Shown here: positions 22,952 through 25,502 of the stretch, in pieces | Layout: the number at the start of each line of letters is the position of its first letter | Numbering within the stretch: the stretch's first letter is position 1 | Origin: Bacteroidetes bacterium 4572_112 | GTDB lineage: Bacteria; Bacteroidota; Bacteroidia; Bacteroidales; UBA1556 | DNA: 25,502 nucleotides | NCBI GenBank assembly: GCA_002254285.1 | Contig: NIUZ01000030.1 | Location: forward strand, 1 to 25,502 | Direction: 5' to 3' | Notes under the pieces: model-generated | Seen by the model: only the letters and a program-made list of their open reading frames with translations | What the model was told of the DNA's origin: nothing | The model's database searches: none | Translations under genes and position numbers: made by a program

Positions 22952-23671
22952 ATGAAAACTATTTATTTATTATGCTTTGTCGTTCTATTACCTTTTGCAA
23001 TGGTAGCACAAAATAATGATTATAAGACAAATACGACAAGTGCAACTAATGATATTAAGCCAAGCAAAAATAGTAATGAGTTTGTTTCGGGCTTTAGTAT
23101 TGGTGCAAATACTGAGATTGTACTTCTAGGTGAATTCGGTGTTTTTGGAGAATATTATTTTAATAAAAACTCATTTTATGCACAAGTAAATTATAATAGG
23201 CAGGCTGTGGGTGATGATGATAAAGTGAATGTTGATATGGCTGATAATACAAATTCTTATTATTGTGCCACAGGAGCAGTATTTAGATTGGGTTATCGCA
23301 GATATTTCCATTATTCGGAAAATAATACAAATTCTTATTTTATTGGTGGAGAATTTATTTATAAGGAGCTGGCATATAATCATCTAATAATAGAAAGACC
23401 ATCCGACAAATATTATTTATATAATGAAGCTTCTATGTATTCGTCAAGGTTTGGTTTGGCTATACGTTTGGGCTTTAGAAAAACATTCACTAAAGAATCA
23501 AAAGCTTATTGGGCATTAAGTATTGCCGCTGATGGCCTTTATCGTATTGAAACAACCACGCTTCACTCTAGCAAAACTTATACAGAGATTATATTTAATC
23601 AGCCATATACTACCTATGGATTTATCAATACTGTTTCTTTGAATCTTGCTTTAGGCTTTGACTTTAGGTAA
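22952..23671 (+). CDS. Predicted outer-membrane beta-barrel protein
   Basis: A 239-residue protein with a signal peptide (about 1-19, ending VAQ), a short Asn/Thr/Ser-rich linker to about 40, and then alternating hydrophobic/polar strands with frequent Tyr/Phe and Gly, ending in the aromatic-containing strand LNLALGFDFR as in small beta-barrels. No enzymatic motif. Transcribed divergently from cysD across 186 bases. The family is not recognised; small barrels of this size in Bacteroidota often serve as porin-like or OprF/OmpW-like proteins, which cannot be decided here. Confidence 0.7.
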   Translation: MKTIYLLCFVVLLPFAMVAQNNDYKTNTTSATNDIKPSKNSNEFVSGFSIGANTEIVLLGEFGVFGEYYFNKNSFYAQVNYNRQAVGDDDKVNVDMADNTNSYYCATGAVFRLGYRRYFHYSENNTNSYFIGGEFIYKELAYNHLIIERPSDKYYLYNEASMYSSRFGLAIRLGFRKTFTKESKAYWALSIAADGLYRIETTTLHSSKTYTEIIFNQPYTTYGFINTVSLNLALGFDFR

Positions 23672-23700
23672 AGGGGTTGTGATGTTTAATTGGTTTATTG

Positions 23701-23721
23701 CCTGCCTGCCGGCGAGGTAGG
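23701..23721. repeat. GC-rich CCTGCCTGCCGG palindrome
   Basis: CCTGCCT pairs with AGGTAGG around a CCGG-containing centre (one G-U pair). Much richer in GC than its surroundings; a likely mobile short repeat. Confidence 0.5.
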
Positions 23722-23761
23722 TGTATTTGTTTAATCGGTAGTTCTATTCTTAGCTTAATGT

Positions 23762-23789
23762 CTTAATGTTTCAAAACAATTGATTAACG
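23762..23789. repeat. Imperfect direct repeat, first copy
   Basis: CTTAATGTTTCAAAA..ATTGATTAACG is repeated at 24013-24041 with one base inserted and a few changes. Confidence 0.55.
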
Positions 23790-23796
23790 ATAGAAG

Positions 23797-23842
23797 ATCC
23801 GATTACTATCGGATAACGATATTTGTCCCGATGGTTATCGGG
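23797..23842. repeat. Two adjacent hairpins, including CCCGAT..ATCGGG copy 3
   Basis: ATCCGAT-TACT-ATCGGAT (23797-23814) is followed 12 bases later by CCCGAT-GGTT-ATCGGG (23827-23842); both have 4-nt loops and a shared CGAT/ATCG core. The second belongs to the dispersed family also seen at 96-129. Confidence 0.6.
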
Positions 23843-24012
23843 AGCAGATTTGCATAATTGATTATTCATTAGTTCTATTTTTAATTCGCTTAATTAGAGA
23901 AATTAGATGATAAACCCATTCGATTGGGCCTCAGGTGAAATAGAATATAATTAGTGGATAAGTCCTTTTGAGCAAGTCGCAGCTAAGTGAAACCCCTTAA
24001 TTCCCTTAATTA

Positions 24013-24041
24013 CTTAATGTTTCAAAAATCATTGATTAACG
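24013..24041. repeat. Imperfect direct repeat, second copy
   Basis: Partner of 23762-23789, about 250 bases away. Confidence 0.55.
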
Positions 24042-24050
24042 TCACGAAGG

Positions 24051-24112
24051 ACAATTCCTTACCATTACTTTACAACTCCTTACCATTACTTTACAACCTT
24101 TTTACCAAACCT
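24051..24112. repeat. 21-bp tandem repeat array, locus 2
   Basis: Two near-identical units ACAAYTCCTTACCATTACTT(T) plus a decayed third. Same unit as 21782-21842. The 21-base period makes a 7-residue peptide repeat in one frame, but that ORF has no other support. Confidence 0.65.
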
Positions 24113-24390
24113 TTTCAACTATTATTTATTGAAATACAAGTCCTTTTTTACACATTTACAGAAATATGTTAAAAAATAGTAATTTTTTTTCACTAATGCA
24201 TAAGTGTATAAATGACTGAAATATAACCAAATACGAGCTATTGCTATAAGCTAATTATTCAAATAATAATAAAATAATTATTTTTAAGCAAAGATTTTGA
24301 TATATACCCTCGTCTTATTGTTGTAAAGCAGGTATATGGCTTTATAAAATTGAGAATAAGTATATTGTAAATTAATAAAAACAAATAGTC

Positions 24391-24501
24391 ATGTCAAAAG
24401 TTAAACAACAAGAGACAAAAATAAGTCAGAGTACATTATTTATGATTTATGCAGTAGTTATTGTATTAGCTATTGTGGTTACAGTATTAACAAAAGGATA
24501 A
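24391..24501 (+). CDS. 36-residue single-span membrane microprotein
   Basis: ATG at 24391 to TAA at 24499-24501. The product has a polar, Lys/Gln-rich N-terminus (MSKVKQQETKISQS), a hydrophobic stretch of about 20 residues (LFMIYAVVIVLAIVVTVL) and ends TKG. A strong intrinsic terminator follows 29 bases later, and no other gene lies between, which supports real expression. Topology would be N-in by positive charges. No family recognised; small membrane proteins of this kind often regulate larger complexes. Confidence 0.6.
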   Translation: MSKVKQQETKISQSTLFMIYAVVIVLAIVVTVLTKG

Positions 24502-24530
24502 TACATCATTAAATTAATAAATTGATTGAG

Positions 24531-24562
24531 GCTCTCACTAAATTTATTAGTGGGAGCTTTTT
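24531..24562 (+). terminator. Intrinsic terminator of the microprotein gene
   Basis: GCTCTCACTAA (24531-24541) pairs with TTAGTGGGAGC (24547-24557) with one G-U pair, 5-nt loop, then TTTTT. Confidence 0.85.
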
Positions 24563-24660
24563 AAACAGATTATCTAGCCTTTTGTCAAATACAGTTTCTA
24601 GAGTCCAAATAATTGATTAAAACATCACATTCACATATTATACTAATATTTTACTAACGC

Positions 24661-24695
24661 AAAAGGGCTTCTACATATAGTAAAAGCCCTTTTTA
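24661..24695. terminator. Bidirectional terminator, probably of pgi
   Basis: AAAAGGGCTT (24661-24670) pairs with AAGCCCTTTT (24684-24693), with an inner TAC/GTA stem and T-rich sequence on both sides. Lies beyond the pgi stop on the minus strand and beyond the microprotein terminator on the plus strand. Confidence 0.7.
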
Positions 24696-24766
24696 TTTGT
24701 GAATGTTTTTTAATAATTGAAGAGTTTTATGATGAAACCTGACCCAATAATTATTGGCTATTTTAC

Positions 24767-24788
24767 CGATTACCGATTACCGATTACC
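24767..24788. repeat. Short CCGATTA tandem repeat
   Basis: Three 7-bp units (CCGATTA) followed by a degenerate CCAATCA, between the terminator and the pgi stop. Too short to say more. Confidence 0.5.
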
Positions 24789-24832
24789 AATCACTGTTAA
24801 TTATGGAAACAGATATCAAACCCAGCAAAAGC

Positions 24833-25502
24833 CTATTTCTTTCCCAATAATTCAAACATATTCTTTTTATATGCCTCAACTCCTGGTTGATCAAAAGGAT
24901 TTACTCCTAGAGTATAACCACTATAAGCACATGCAAGTTCAAAGAAGTATATCATCTGACCAATATTTTTCTCATTAATTTTATCAATCTCAAGAATAAT
25001 ATTTGGAACTCCGCCATCAATATGCGCTTTAAGCGTTCCTTTTTGTGCCATCTGATTTACATAATCAATATTCTTCCCCTTAAGGTAGTTTAATCCATCA
25101 AGATCTTGCTCTGTTTCAGGAATTTCTACTGAATGATGAACACCATTAACTGAAATTAATGTTTCAAAAATTTGGCGTCTACCATCTTGAATATATTGAC
25201 CCATTGAGTGCAAATCTGTAGTAAAGTTTGCTCCGGCAGGAAAAATCCCTTTATGTTCTTTACCTTCACTTTCACCATAAAGTTGCTTCCACCATTCGGT
25301 AAAATACATTAGGCTTGGGCTGAAGTTTATTAATATCTCTATATCAAAACCCTTATTTAGTAGTGCATTACGAGAGATTGCATATTTAACAGCGGGGTTA
25401 GTATCCTCCTTTGCGGTTGCCGAACAAATAGTTTCCATATGTGTAGCGCCATTTACCAAGGCATCGATATCGATACCTGCCACGGCAATTGGCAATAATC
25501 CC
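24833..25502 (-). CDS. pgi: Glucose-6-phosphate isomerase, C-terminal part (cut by window edge)
   Basis: The frame is open to the window end, and the 5' half lies outside; about 222 residues are visible of roughly 445 expected for the Bacteroidota form. Reading starts in GLLPIAVAGIDI and continues through family segments such as NKGFDIEILINFSP, TEWWKQLYGESEGK, IFPAGANFTTDLHSMGQYIQ (active-site and substrate loop region) and the C-terminal NPFDQPGVEAYKKNMF, where a lysine of the family's catalytic set lies. It interconverts glucose-6-phosphate and fructose-6-phosphate in glycolysis and gluconeogenesis. The TTG at 25495 is simply an internal Leu codon, not a start. Nothing appears broken. Confidence 0.95.
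   Translation of the reverse strand, partial: GLLPIAVAGIDIDALVNGATHMETICSATAKEDTNPAVKYAISRNALLNKGFDIEILINFSPSLMYFTEWWKQLYGESEGKEHKGIFPAGANFTTDLHSMGQYIQDGRRQIFETLISVNGVHHSVEIPETEQDLDGLNYLKGKNIDYVNQMAQKGTLKAHIDGGVPNIILEIDKINEKNIGQMIYFFELACAYSGYTLGVNPFDQPGVEAYKKNMFELLGKK

Larger units (their letters stand above)
23672..24390. other. Long gene-free stretch of decayed repeats
   Basis: No supported gene. It holds a GC-rich palindrome (23701-23721), adjacent hairpins (23797-23842), an imperfect direct repeat (23762-23789 and 24013-24041), and the second 21-bp tandem array (24051-24112). The final 200 bases are plain AT-rich leader of the 36-codon ORF. Confidence 0.6.
24502..24832. other. Gap between microprotein and pgi
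   Basis: Contains the microprotein terminator, a second terminator at 24661-24695, and three CCGATTA heptamers (about 24767-24788). Otherwise nothing recognised. Confidence 0.6.

Noticed and set aside
23987..24172. 61-codon frame with a repeated SLPLLYN peptide
   Set aside because: The peptide repeat comes from the 21-bp tandem array; the same array is noncoding at 21782-21842.
24754..24978. 74-codon plus-strand frame over the pgi 3' end
   Set aside because: Overlaps the antisense of pgi and begins in the CCGATTA heptamers; no independent support.

Overview
The window looks like chromosomal DNA of a low-GC member of the Bacteroidota, most likely a Bacteroidales/Marinilabiliales-type organism. 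The clues are a GldH-family lipoprotein next to a RicT (PSP1) homologue and a class A PBP, Bacteroidota-style -7 promoter boxes (TAnnTTTG), secreted proteins with Bacteroidota-type signal peptides, and many short AT-rich intergenic repeats. No rRNA, tRNA or CRISPR array was seen.

Layout. 1-330: repeat-bearing intergenic DNA. 331-4923 (+): ricT homologue, gldH, a bifunctional penicillin-binding protein and an Hpt-domain protein. 4924-5285: a candidate small RNA on the minus strand with promoter, hairpins and terminator, then the terminator of the next gene pair. 5286-7208 (-): a biotin carrier protein and an acyl-CoA carboxylase carboxyltransferase, transcribed carboxyltransferase first. 7209-7855: a gene-free stretch holding a MITE-like element with inverted ends and a 9-bp target duplication. 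7856-9982 (-): three closely spaced genes for secreted or lipid-anchored proteins. 10274-11814 (+), divergent from them: an overlapping sigma-factor-like / zinc-finger anti-sigma pair. 11822-12694: a degenerate IS630-family element whose transposase centre is replaced by a second palindromic element; just beyond lies the 3' remnant of another gene. 12988-14160 (-): a secreted protein with two ricin-type repeats. 14352-19365 (+): an MMPL/RND-type membrane protein and a large AsmA-like protein. 19366-22765 (-): sulfate-activation genes cysD and cysN with a four-helix-bundle (S23/IVS) gene between them, in unusually repeat-rich DNA; the 3' end of cysN lies inside a 104-bp direct repeat. 22952-23671 (+): a predicted outer-membrane beta-barrel protein. 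23672-24832: repeat-rich DNA with a 36-codon single-membrane-span ORF and its own terminator. 24833-25502 (-): the C-terminal half of glucose-6-phosphate isomerase, cut by the window edge.

Functional themes are envelope building (PBP, GldH, MMPL-AsmA, beta-barrel), extracytoplasmic signalling (sigma/anti-sigma), sulfate activation (CysDN) and central metabolism (carboxylase, Pgi). The most unusual material is the repeat and mobile DNA: two nested-palindrome elements sharing one loop motif, a clearly bounded IS630 remnant, a duplicated cysN tail, 21-bp tandem repeats at two loci, and a likely unannotated small RNA at 4924-5053.
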